From: Oscillospiraceae bacterium
GTDB taxonomy: Bacteria > Bacillota_A > Clostridia > Oscillospirales > Oscillospiraceae
DNA: 11,838 bases
Assembly (NCBI GenBank): GCA_017455225.1
Contig: JAFTBL010000244.1
Span: forward strand, 1-11,838
Direction: 5' to 3'
Shown here piece after piece: positions 1 to 6,016 of this stretch; the first letter of the stretch is position 1; every line of letters starts with the position of its first letter. The position numbers and the translations under genes are program-made. The notes below the pieces were generated by a model. The model did no database searches. It was not told the origin of the DNA and worked only from the letters and a program-made list of their open reading frames with translations.

Positions 1-1
1 A

Positions 2-6
2 CCTCC
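2..6 (-). promoter_or_regulatory. Ribosome-binding site of the next gene, off the left edge
   Basis: On the minus strand GGAGG lies four bases after the TGA stop of the S16 gene, so another gene of the same operon starts just beyond the window. In many Firmicutes the gene after rpsP encodes the KH-domain RNA-binding protein KhpA (YlqC). That identity is inferred from gene order only, because no coding sequence is visible here. Confidence 0.6.
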
Positions 7-9
7 GCC

Positions 10-252
10 TCAGTTCAGCGCGCCGGCTCTCTTCAGAAGGGCGCGGACGGTCTCAGTCGGCTGGGCGCCGGTTTTGATCCACTCCAGCGCGCGATCGGTG
101 TCGATCTTGATCTCGGCAGGCTCCACGCAGGGATTGTAGGTGCCCAGCTCCTCGATGAAGCGGCCATCACGGGGATAGCGGGAATCCGCCACCACGACGC
201 GATAGTAAGGAGCCTTCTTGGCGCCCATTCTTCTCAGACGAATCTTGACCAT
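10..252 (-). CDS. rpsP: 30S ribosomal protein S16
   Basis: Encodes S16, a small-subunit protein that binds 16S rRNA and helps assemble the 5' domain of the 30S particle. The 80-residue product has the usual bacterial length and the typical start VKIRLRRMG, followed by [10 protein letters not shown] and the [14 protein letters not shown] segment. The ATG is preceded by a strong GGAGG (262-266). It lies 55 bp after ffh with no terminator or clear promoter between them, so it is probably co-transcribed with ylxM-ffh. The ffh-rpsP adjacency is common in Firmicutes. The family call is near certain. Confidence 0.98.
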   Translation of the reverse strand: MVKIRLRRMGAKKAPYYRVVVADSRYPRDGRFIEELGTYNPCVEPAEIKIDTDRALEWIKTGAQPTETVRALLKRAGALN

Positions 253-307
253 TTTTTCTTTCCTCCAAAAAAGTAATTTCTTTGTATCAATAAATGCGCG
301 GTTGCAC

Positions 308-1681
308 TTATTTCCAACGTTTTTTGCGGCCGAAATTCCGTATGCCGCTGTTTCTGCCGCCGCCCAGCGCGCCCAGATTGGGCATCCGGCCCCGGGACAT
401 GGAGCGGGTCAGCTCCTGCAGCATCTCAAAGGATTTCAGCAGGCGGTTCACGTCCACCACCTCCAGCCCGCAGCCTGCGGCGATACGCCGTTTGCGGCTG
501 GCGTTGAGGACGCGGGGATTCTCCCGCTCCAGCGGCGTCATGGACTGGATGATGGCCTTGCTGCGGGCAAACTGCCGCTCGTCGATCTGGCTGGGGTCGA
601 AGCCCTTGGCCATGCCGCCGGGCAGCATGCCCGCCAGCTGGGTCAGATCGCCCATCCTCTGCAGCTGCTCCATCTGCTCCAGATAGTCGGAGAGGGTGAA
701 GCGGTTCTTGCGCAGCTTTTCCTCCAGCTTCTGCGCCTGCTTCTCGTCAAACTGCTGCTCCGCCTTTTCGATGAAGGACAGCACGTCGCCCATGCCCAGA
801 ATGCGGGAGGCCATGCGCTCCGGGTGGAACAGCTCGATCATATCCAGCTTTTCGCCGGTGCCGGCAAACTTGATGGGCTTGCCGTTGGAGGCACGGATGG
901 ACAGCGCGGCGCCGCCCCGGGCGTCGCCGTCCAGCTTGGTCAGCATCACGCCGTCGATGCCCAGCGCCTGGTCAAAGGCGGTGGCGGCGTTGACCGCGTC
1001 CTGACCGGTCATGGCATCCACCACCAGCAGTATTTCAGTGGGGTAGACGGCGGACTTGATGGCACGCAGCTCGTCCATCAGCGCCTCGTCGATATGCAGA
1101 CGGCCGGCGGTGTCCAGAAACACCATGTCGTGGCCGTGATCCCTGGCGTAACGAACGGATTCCTTTGCGATGGTCACCGGGTCGCCCTGCCCCATTTCAA
1201 ACACGGGGATGTCCAGCTGCTTGCCCACCACCTGCAGCTGGGTGATGGCGGCGGGACGGTACACGTCGCACGCTGCCAGCAGCGGCCGCTTGCCGAACTG
1301 GCGGCGGTAAAGGCCTGCCAGCTTGGCGCCGTTGGTGGTTTTGCCGGCGCCCTGCAGACCCACCAGCATCACCACCGTGGGCGGATGCGGCGCCATGGTC
1401 AGCCGGGCGTTGGCCCCGCCCATCAGCGCCGTCAGCTCCTCGTTGACGATCTTTACGATCTGCTGGCCGGGAGTCAGGCTCTCCAGCACGTCGGCGCCAA
1501 TACACCGCTCCGTCACGGCGGCGATGAAATCCTTGACCACCTTATAGCTGACGTCGGCCTCCAGCAGCGCAAGGCGCACCTCCCGCATCCCGGCGCGGAC
1601 GTCGTCCTCGGTCAGTCGTCCCTTCCCCCGCAGGCGGCGGAAGGTGGCGTTCAGTTTTTCGCTCAATCCCTCAAACGCCAT
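308..1681 (-). CDS. ffh: Signal recognition particle GTPase Ffh (SRP54)
   Basis: Protein component of the signal recognition particle. It binds 4.5S/scRNA and hydrophobic signal sequences on nascent chains and, with FtsY, delivers ribosomes to the Sec translocon. The 457-residue product has the full SRP54 layout: an N-domain helical bundle (about 1-90), a G domain with P-loop GLQGAGKTT (108-116), DTAGR (190-194) and [10 protein letters not shown] (248-257), then a methionine-rich M domain ending in a glycine/arginine-rich tail. The M-domain RNA-binding motif reads [11 protein letters not shown], with Cys where Ser is common. The ATG follows ylxM by 7 nt, and its AAGGAG site lies inside the end of ylxM, so the two genes are translated from one message. 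Confidence 0.98.
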   Translation of the reverse strand: MAFEGLSEKLNATFRRLRGKGRLTEDDVRAGMREVRLALLEADVSYKVVKDFIAAVTERCIGADVLESLTPGQQIVKIVNEELTALMGGANARLTMAPHPPTVVMLVGLQGAGKTTNGAKLAGLYRRQFGKRPLLAACDVYRPAAITQLQVVGKQLDIPVFEMGQGDPVTIAKESVRYARDHGHDMVFLDTAGRLHIDEALMDELRAIKSAVYPTEILLVVDAMTGQDAVNAATAFDQALGIDGVMLTKLDGDARGGAALSIRASNGKPIKFAGTGEKLDMIELFHPERMASRILGMGDVLSFIEKAEQQFDEKQAQKLEEKLRKNRFTLSDYLEQMEQLQRMGDLTQLAGMLPGGMAKGFDPSQIDERQFARSKAIIQSMTPLERENPRVLNASRKRRIAAGCGLEVVDVNRLLKSFEMLQELTRSMSRGRMPNLGALGGGRNSGIRNFGRKKRWK

Positions 1682-1688
1682 TGCCGAC

Positions 1689-2054
1689 TTACTCCTTCAG
1701 CGCGGCGACGTTCTTTTCAAGGATCTCCGCCAAGCGATCCAGCTCGGGATTTTCATAGCGGCGGTAGTTCAGGGCCCGCAGCTGGGCGGCCACCTGCTCG
1801 ATGGCGTCCACCTTGTCCTGCAGCCCCATGAAGCGCTTGACGATGCCGGTCTTGTCCTCGATCTCCGTCATCACCGCTTCCGCGCGGGTGATCACGTCGC
1901 GCACGCCCTGCCGGGAGATGCCGTAATTCTCCGCGATCTCGCTCAGGGAAAGATCCTCGTTGTAGTAGAGGTCGAAAAACTCCTTCTGCCGCTCGGTGAG
2001 GATCTCACCGTAAAAATCATACAGCATGGTCATGCGGAAGGTCTGGTTTTTCAC
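1689..2054 (-). CDS. ylxM: YlxM-family helix-turn-helix protein (UPF0122)
   Basis: Small DNA-binding-like protein of the YlxM/p13 family, nearly always encoded just before ffh and thought to modulate SRP function or its expression; its biochemical role is not well established. The 121-residue product starts with the family signature around LYDFYGEILTERQKEFFDLYY and carries a sigma-70 region 4-like HTH (LSLSEIAENYGISRQGVRD). The C-terminus, about residues 90-121, forms a charged helix. The start codon is GTG, with a purine-rich AGAAGGGGG site 6 nt upstream. A hairpin sits directly before that site (see 2067-2095). It is the first gene of the ylxM-ffh-rpsP operon. Confidence 0.95.
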   Translation of the reverse strand: MKNQTFRMTMLYDFYGEILTERQKEFFDLYYNEDLSLSEIAENYGISRQGVRDVITRAEAVMTEIEDKTGIVKRFMGLQDKVDAIEQVAAQLRALNYRRYENPELDRLAEILEKNVAALKE

Positions 2055-2066
2055 GGATATACCCCC

Positions 2067-2095
2067 TTCTGTAAAGTATTATCCCTTTACAACAG
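2067..2095 (-). promoter_or_regulatory. Hairpin / inverted repeat in the ylxM leader next to the ribosome site
   Basis: TTCTGTAAAG pairs with CTTTAC...AGAA across an 8-nt loop, with a small bulge in one arm; the core TGTAAAG/CTTTACA (2070-2076 and 2085-2091) is perfect. In the mRNA the hairpin ends directly against the GGGGG ribosome site, so it could affect translation of ylxM or serve as an operator just after the promoter. A similar TGTAAA/TTTACA repeat lies at the same place before the ORF at 11348. Confidence 0.4.
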
Positions 2096-2099
2096 AAAT

Positions 2100-2128
2100 A
2101 TGATACACGATTTGCGGTAAATTGTCAA
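2100..2128 (-). promoter_or_regulatory. Sigma-A-type promoter of ylxM-ffh-rpsP
   Basis: On the minus strand TTGACA (2123-2128) is followed after exactly 17 nt by TATCAT (2100-2105), placing the transcript start near 2093 and giving a leader of about 40 nt. The promoter lies between the SGNH hydrolase stop (2161) and ylxM. No convincing terminator lies upstream, so some read-through from the esterase genes is possible. Confidence 0.8.
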
Positions 2129-2160
2129 GGCGAATCTTGTCTTCCGGACACAAAAAACGC

Positions 2161-2820
2161 TTACTGCCGCTCCTCCACGGCCTCGCTCAGCAGCGGCCAG
2201 AGAAGATCGGCGAACATGGCGTGGGTCTCACGCCGGGGGTGGTTGATGCTGTTGCTCAAAAGCGCGGTGGTGTCGATGCCGTAGGACGCCCACCTTTTCC
2301 ACACGCCGTAGGCGTCGCACACGGTGACGCCGTTTTCCTCCGCGGCGCGGACGCCCGCCGCCATCCGGCGATCCATCTCGCCGGAGGTCTGCCGCAGGGT
2401 GCACCGCTCCGCCGACTCCAGCAAGTAGTCCGGCATGTCGGGCCGGACGTAGGTGCTCATCATATTGGGGGTGAGGAAGATCGTGTAAACGCCGCGCTCC
2501 CGCAGCCGGCGGAAGATCTCGCCCACGGTGGCACCGAACTCCTCCGCCGTTACGGCGCTGTTCAGCCCGAAGCACACCACCGCCACGTCCGGACAGAGCG
2601 CCAGCACGTCCCGCTCCAGCCGGGCAAGCCCGTCGGACGCCGCGTTGCCGGACACGCCCGCGTTCACCACCTCCACGCCCCGATACGCCTGCTGCAGCCG
2701 CCGCCGCAGGATGGACACATAGCCCCGCTCCGGATCCCGCACGGTGTCAAACCCCGTTTCCGTCTGAAAAAGCTCAAAGCAGCCCTCCGTGATGCTGTCG
2801 CCCAAAAATACGATCTTCAT
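2161..2820 (-). CDS. SGNH/GDSL-family hydrolase, likely carbohydrate esterase
   Basis: Predicted serine esterase of 219 residues with the flavodoxin-like SGNH fold. Block I is GDSITEG (Ser9), block II is GVSGNAASDG, and block III is FGLNSA, with Asn in place. The C-terminal block is SNSINHP, giving the catalytic His194, but the position usually holding the partner Asp appears to be Asn190. There is no signal peptide, so it should act in the cytoplasm, perhaps deacetylating an imported sugar. The ATG is chosen because it is preceded by AAGGAG at good spacing and overlaps the upstream esterase stop as ATGA; the frame stays open for 15 more codons upstream. The substrate cannot be read from sequence. 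Confidence 0.85.
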   Translation of the reverse strand: MKIVFLGDSITEGCFELFQTETGFDTVRDPERGYVSILRRRLQQAYRGVEVVNAGVSGNAASDGLARLERDVLALCPDVAVVCFGLNSAVTAEEFGATVGEIFRRLRERGVYTIFLTPNMMSTYVRPDMPDYLLESAERCTLRQTSGEMDRRMAAGVRAAEENGVTVCDAYGVWKRWASYGIDTTALLSNSINHPRRETHAMFADLLWPLLSEAVEERQ

Positions 2821-3701
2821 ACCTGTTTCTCCTTCCCCGGCGCCGGCGCAAAGCGGGGCGTCCATTCTTCAAAGAACCGGTCGGCAAACCATTGGTGCAC
2901 GGCTGGTAAATAGTGTCCGTTGTCCGGCGCGAAGATCCCCAGCTGAGGCTTACCGGGATCCCAGCAGGGGCTGTCCTCCGCCGCGATAAAATGGAATCGC
3001 TCATGGCGATGGCACTGGCGCGCCAGCAGCTCGTTGACCCGGTCTGTCGCCTCGGCGGGGATGCCGTGAGCGCGGCAGAATTCCTGAATGTAGAGCTTGT
3101 AGAGATACACGTCGCACCCGACGCCCACCGCGGCCAGCATCGTATCGAAAAACGCGTCGTAACGACCGGCGATATCCGGCCGCAGACAGGCGCCGTCCCA
3201 CACCTCCTGCTCAGAGCCCAGCCAGTGCCACGCCGTGGCCGCCACCTCCGCGCCCCGGCGGGCGATGCTTCCCGGCACCATGGGAAAGACGTGCCTGGCG
3301 AAGGGATAGAGGGAGATATTCACCGTGTCCAGCGGGCCGGGCGTAAGACCCCGGGGCCAATCCGGGTTCCACATGCCGTTCACGATCCCCTGACTGCCCA
3401 CGGACATCTGCACGATGTAGAGATCCGGCAGCGGCGCGCCGCCGTCCACCGCCCGCTGCCAGCGGCGGGCCAGATGATAGGCCAGCGACGCGGTGTGATC
3501 CTGACTCTCCCCCAGGTTCTTCCCGCAGGTGGTAAAGCCGCTCCAGACCAGTTCCTGCACGTCCAGCGACTGGTTCTGCGCCCGATCCAGCGCGAACACG
3601 TTGTTAAGCGGGCGCTCGATCCGATCCTGCGCCGCCAGCGCCCTGCCGTGGGCGTGGGCGTTGGATTGGCCGGTGATATACACCAGCGCAGCCTGCTTCA
3701 T
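2817..3701 (-). CDS. Sialate O-acetylesterase-like (SASA/CE6-type) hydrolase
   Basis: Predicted carbohydrate acetylesterase of 294 residues. The N-terminal ITGQSNAHAHG contains the GQSN block with nucleophile Ser13, as in sialate O-acetylesterase domain proteins. Near the C-terminus FAPDNGHYL supplies a D-x-x-H pair (Asp260, His263), with His269 close by. There is no signal peptide, so a cytoplasmic enzyme is expected, in contrast to most secreted polysaccharide deacetylases. The start is set by AAAGGAG upstream of the ATG at 3701. It is translationally coupled (ATGA) to the SGNH hydrolase downstream and divergent from an RpiB-like isomerase. This suggests a small sugar-processing locus, but the sugar is unknown. 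Confidence 0.75.
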   Translation of the reverse strand: MKQAALVYITGQSNAHAHGRALAAQDRIERPLNNVFALDRAQNQSLDVQELVWSGFTTCGKNLGESQDHTASLAYHLARRWQRAVDGGAPLPDLYIVQMSVGSQGIVNGMWNPDWPRGLTPGPLDTVNISLYPFARHVFPMVPGSIARRGAEVAATAWHWLGSEQEVWDGACLRPDIAGRYDAFFDTMLAAVGVGCDVYLYKLYIQEFCRAHGIPAEATDRVNELLARQCHRHERFHFIAAEDSPCWDPGKPQLGIFAPDNGHYLPAVHQWFADRFFEEWTPRFAPAPGKEKQV

Positions 3702-3732
3702 GGCACGCACTCCTTTCGGTCGATTTCGTTTC

Positions 3733-3768
3733 ATTTGCCAGTATAGCAAATTCGCCCCCGCTGCGCAA
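3733..3768 (-). promoter_or_regulatory. Promoter of the two esterase genes, with inverted repeat over the -10
   Basis: On the minus strand TTGCGC (3763-3768), 17 nt, then TATACT (3740-3745), with TG just upstream giving an extended -10. ATTTGC (3733-3738) and GCAAAT (3746-3751) form a 6-bp inverted repeat centred on the -10, a plausible repressor operator. The -10 match is good, the -35 is moderate, and the operator is a guess. Confidence 0.6.
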
Positions 3769-3777
3769 GGGATACGG

Positions 3778-3818
3778 TTGCTTTTTTTCGATCGGTTTGG
3801 TATAATAAAGTAAACCGA
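3778..3818 (+). promoter_or_regulatory. Promoter of the RpiB-like gene, with inverted repeat around the -10
   Basis: TTGCTT (3778-3783), 17 nt, then TATAAT (3801-3806). TCGGTTT (3792-3798) and AAACCGA (3812-3818) form a perfect 7-bp inverted repeat flanking the -10, the placement expected of a repressor operator. It lies back to back with the esterase promoter, so one regulator could control both units. The regulator is not encoded nearby. Confidence 0.65.
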
Positions 3819-3861
3819 CCGCTGAATGCGCTATGATTTGATACAGGAAAGGATGACAGCC

Positions 3862-4440
3862 ATGAAAACGATCCGGGACAAGCAGCTGCTGGTGGGCGCG
3901 GACTTCGCGGGCTATCCGCTGAAGGAGGCCGTGGTGGCGCACCTGAAAGCGAAGGGCTGGACGATCACCGATGTGGGCGTCCGTGCCGATTCCGACCCCA
4001 ACGATACCGATCTGATGTTCCACCGGGTGGGACTGCGGGTCGGCTCCATGATCGCCGAGGGGGAGTTTGAGCGGGCATTGGTTTTCTGCGGCACGGGCAT
4101 GGGCATCCACATTGCCGCCAGCAAGTGCCCCCACGTGCACGCCGGCGTGGTGGAGAGCGTGCCCGCGGCGCTGCGGGCCATCACCGGCAACGGAGTGAAC
4201 GTGCTGGCCATGGGCGCCTTCTACGTGGCGCCCGCCATGGGCTGCGACATCGCCGACGCCTATCTGGGCGCCAGCCTCGGCAGCGGCTATGAGTGGTGGC
4301 ACAACTTCTACGAGTTCCACAAGCTGGCCATCGACGAGCTGGAGGCCTTTGACTACGAGGAGTACAAGAAAAACGGATTCAAGGTGCATAAGCTGGGCGA
4401 TTACGACCTGGTGCTGGAGACAAAGCCGGACGACGTGTGA
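3862..4440 (+). CDS. RpiB/LacA/LacB-family sugar-phosphate isomerase, divergent subtype
   Basis: Member of the RpiB fold family that interconverts aldose and ketose phosphates. The 192-residue product starts with LLVGADFAGYPLK, corresponding to the DHAG motif of ribose-5-phosphate isomerase B but with Phe15 for His. The CGTGMG motif keeps the catalytic Cys76, and NVLAMG (113-118) is conserved. The position of E. coli RpiB His99, the ring-opening residue, appears to be Gly109. The protein is about 40 residues longer than typical RpiB, with an extra C-terminal segment rich in Tyr, Trp and Glu. The ATG at 3862 has AGGAAAGGA upstream. It probably acts on a sugar phosphate other than ribose 5-phosphate. 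It ends at a strong terminator. Confidence 0.8.
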   Translation: MKTIRDKQLLVGADFAGYPLKEAVVAHLKAKGWTITDVGVRADSDPNDTDLMFHRVGLRVGSMIAEGEFERALVFCGTGMGIHIAASKCPHVHAGVVESVPAALRAITGNGVNVLAMGAFYVAPAMGCDIADAYLGASLGSGYEWWHNFYEFHKLAIDELEAFDYEEYKKNGFKVHKLGDYDLVLETKPDDV

Positions 4441-4453
4441 GACGCCGACGCAT

Positions 4454-4487
4454 AAAAACACGGGAGCCTGCGCTCCCGTGTTTTTTT
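4454..4487. terminator. Bidirectional intrinsic terminator between the isomerase gene and trmD
   Basis: ACACGGGAGC (4458-4467) pairs with GCTCCCGTGT (4472-4481) around the loop CTGC. It is flanked by an A-run on the left and a T-run on the right, so both strands give a GC stem followed by U residues. It can end the isomerase transcript and also the convergent rimM-trmD transcript, overlapping the trmD stop codon. Confidence 0.92.
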
Positions 4488-5262
4488 ACTGTTCTTTTGC
4501 TTCCGTCTCCGCCGCCAGCTCCGCCTTGGCCTCGGCCAGGATCTTTTTATCGTGCTTGGTGGTCAGGCGGCTTTCGTCAAACCGGGCGAAGAGATCCGGC
4601 CGGCGCTGCATGGTGCGCTTATAGCTTTCCTTTTTGCGCCAGTCCGCCACCTTGCCGTGATGACCGGACAGCAGCACCGGCGGCACCGCGCGGCCGTGCC
4701 ATTCCTCCGGGCGGGAATACTGAGGATATTCCAACAGGCCGTCCCAATGGCTCTCCTCGGTGTAGCAGCTCTCCTCCGGCAAAACGCCCGGCACCATACG
4801 GCACAGGCAGTCCGCCACCGCCATGGCCGGGATCTCGCCGCCGGTGAGCACGAAGTCGCCCAGTGACAGCTCCTCGTCCACGCACTCGTCGATGAACCGC
4901 TGATCCACCCCCTCATAGTGGCCGCAGACAAGGATCAGCCGGTCGTGCCGGGCATATAGCTCCTTGGCTACCTGCTGGGTAAAGGTGCGCCCACAGGGAG
5001 AGAGAAAGATCGTGTGGGGCCTCTCCCCCGCCTCATCGCAGATATGCTGCCAGCAGCGGTACAGGGGGTCCGCCTGCATCACCGCGCCCCGGCCGCCGCC
5101 GTAGGGATAGTCGTCCACCTGCATCTGCTTGTTGGTGGTATATTCCCGGATCTGGTGCGTAACAATAGTTATGAAGCCCCGCTCCCGTGCCCGGCCGATG
5201 ATGGACTGACCCATCATGGCCTCCACCGCGTCGGGGAACAGCGTCATAATGTCAATCCTCAT
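4486..5262 (-). CDS. trmD: tRNA (guanine-37-N1)-methyltransferase
   Basis: SPOUT methyltransferase that puts the N1-methyl group on G37 next to the anticodon of tRNAs reading CNN codons, preventing +1 frameshifting. The 258-residue product has the typical start MRIDIMTLFP, the GGGRGAVM loop (56-62), and trefoil-knot SAM-binding segments LSPCGR (88-92), LVCGHYEGVD (111-120) and SLGDFVLTGGE (133-143). It ends with the family segment GHHGKVADWR and RPDL. It overlaps the end of rimM by 11 nt and is read from the same promoter. No rplS follows; the transcript ends in the shared terminator. Confidence 0.98.
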   Translation of the reverse strand: MRIDIMTLFPDAVEAMMGQSIIGRARERGFITIVTHQIREYTTNKQMQVDDYPYGGGRGAVMQADPLYRCWQHICDEAGERPHTIFLSPCGRTFTQQVAKELYARHDRLILVCGHYEGVDQRFIDECVDEELSLGDFVLTGGEIPAMAVADCLCRMVPGVLPEESCYTEESHWDGLLEYPQYSRPEEWHGRAVPPVLLSGHHGKVADWRKKESYKRTMQRRPDLFARFDESRLTTKHDKKILAEAKAELAAETEAKEQ

Positions 5263-5758
5263 CGCTGCTCAATCCTTTCATGGCATGTACCCGCATCACG
5301 CCGCCGTCCAAGTCCACGGCGGCCACGAAGACCCCCGGAACCGCCGGGATGAGATATTCCTTCTCCCCCCGTACCTCATACACGTCATGGGCGGGATAGT
5401 GCAGCACGCGGCGCAGCGTGCCCATGGCGGCGCCGGTATCATCGTCCAGCACGGCCAGTCCCTCCAGCTCCGCGTCAAAGTATATGCCCTCCGGCAGCGT
5501 CACGTCCGCCCGGCGCAGCGCCACCTCTTTCCCCTTCAGCGCCAGCGCCGTGTCCATATCCTCCACGCCCGGCAGCGTCAGCAGCACCACGCTTTTGTGC
5601 ACCCGCGCGCTGCGCACCGCCGTGACCTCGCCGCCGATATACAGCGTTTTGCACCCGGCGATCAGCGAAGCGTCGGCACCGGTGGGATTCACCTTTACCT
5701 CTCCCCGGATGCCGTGGGCGTTGACCACTGTGCCCACCGTGATAAACTCCGGTCTCAT
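5252..5758 (-). CDS. rimM: 16S rRNA processing / ribosome maturation factor RimM
   Basis: Assembly factor for the 30S head that binds S19 and helps mature the 3' domain of 16S rRNA. The 168-residue product starts with the diagnostic VGTVVNAHGIRGEVKVNP segment, has an N-terminal RimM beta-barrel (about 1-85) and a C-terminal PRC-barrel domain (about 95-165, containing DVYEV and YLIPAVPGVF). GGAGGT (5766-5771) lies 7 nt before the ATG. It is the first gene of a two-gene unit with trmD. In many relatives both sit directly after rpsP, but here they have their own promoter. Confidence 0.97.
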   Translation of the reverse strand: MRPEFITVGTVVNAHGIRGEVKVNPTGADASLIAGCKTLYIGGEVTAVRSARVHKSVVLLTLPGVEDMDTALALKGKEVALRRADVTLPEGIYFDAELEGLAVLDDDTGAAMGTLRRVLHYPAHDVYEVRGEKEYLIPAVPGVFVAAVDLDGGVMRVHAMKGLSSDED

Positions 5759-5792
5759 GCACCAGACCTCCGTGTTTCTTCAAGCTATCCGT

Positions 5793-5821
5793 ATTGTAAC
5801 AAAAAGGCCGTGCCGATGCAA
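5793..5821 (-). promoter_or_regulatory. Sigma-A-type promoter of rimM-trmD
   Basis: On the minus strand TTGCAT (5816-5821), 17 nt, then TACAAT (5793-5798). The predicted start lies near 5786, giving a leader of about 28 nt that includes the GGAGGT ribosome site. Confidence 0.7.
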
Positions 5822-5851
5822 GCGAAACAGTACTGCTGCAAATGTGCGGCG

Positions 5852-5876
5852 GTGAAAAAAGTAACTGTTTTTTCAC
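5852..5876. repeat. Perfect 9-bp inverted repeat in the divergent intergenic region
   Basis: GTGAAAAAA (5852-5860) and TTTTTTCAC (5868-5876) around the 7-nt spacer GTAACTG. It lies 15 bp upstream of the -35 of the G5/3D gene and about 30 bp upstream of the rimM -35. It is too AT-rich for a strong terminator, though it could act as a weak one, an upstream element or a protein-binding site. Confidence 0.4.
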
Positions 5877-5891
5877 AAAACCGGCAAAGGG

Positions 5892-5920
5892 TTGACAAAT
5901 CTGCCCGGCAGTGTTATACT
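5892..5920 (+). promoter_or_regulatory. Consensus-like sigma-A promoter of the G5/3D gene
   Basis: TTGACA (5892-5897), 17 nt, then TATACT (5915-5920): a perfect -35, ideal spacing and a good -10. The predicted start is near 5927, leaving a leader of about 90 nt that holds the WalR-like sites. Confidence 0.88.
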
Positions 5921-5929
5921 CCTTCGCAG

Positions 5930-5955
5930 GTTACAATCCGGTTACAAAAATTACA
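5930..5955 (-). promoter_or_regulatory. WalR-box-like direct repeat, plus a third half-site
   Basis: On the minus strand TGTAAC (5941-5946), 5 nt, TGTAAC (5930-5935) fits the published WalR (YycF) box TGTWAH-N5-TGTWAH exactly. A third half-site TGTAAT (5950-5955) lies 3 nt further. WalRK controls peptidoglycan hydrolases in Firmicutes, including B. subtilis yocH, which also has a 3D domain. The box starts just after the predicted transcript start, a position that more often suits repression than activation. WalR binding is an inference from motif and gene function. Confidence 0.55.
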
Positions 5956-6016
5956 TCCCGGTATCAAACCGGCAAGCGGTACAAAACTGCGGCCGGAAGA
6001 ATGCGAGTGAGGTATT

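Noticed and set aside
218..1831. 537-codon plus-strand ORF antisense to ffh
   Set aside because: It mirrors ffh, has no ribosome site, and its composition (runs rich in His, Gln, Ala, Leu) is typical of antisense shadows in GC-rich coding DNA.
2129..2160. Possible terminator after the SGNH hydrolase
   Set aside because: The only local pairing is short and mismatched, and there is no GC stem followed by a T-run.
3604..4461. 285-codon minus-strand ORF antisense to the isomerase gene
   Set aside because: It runs through the terminator and both divergent promoters and lacks any recognisable domain; the plus-strand gene has clear family motifs.
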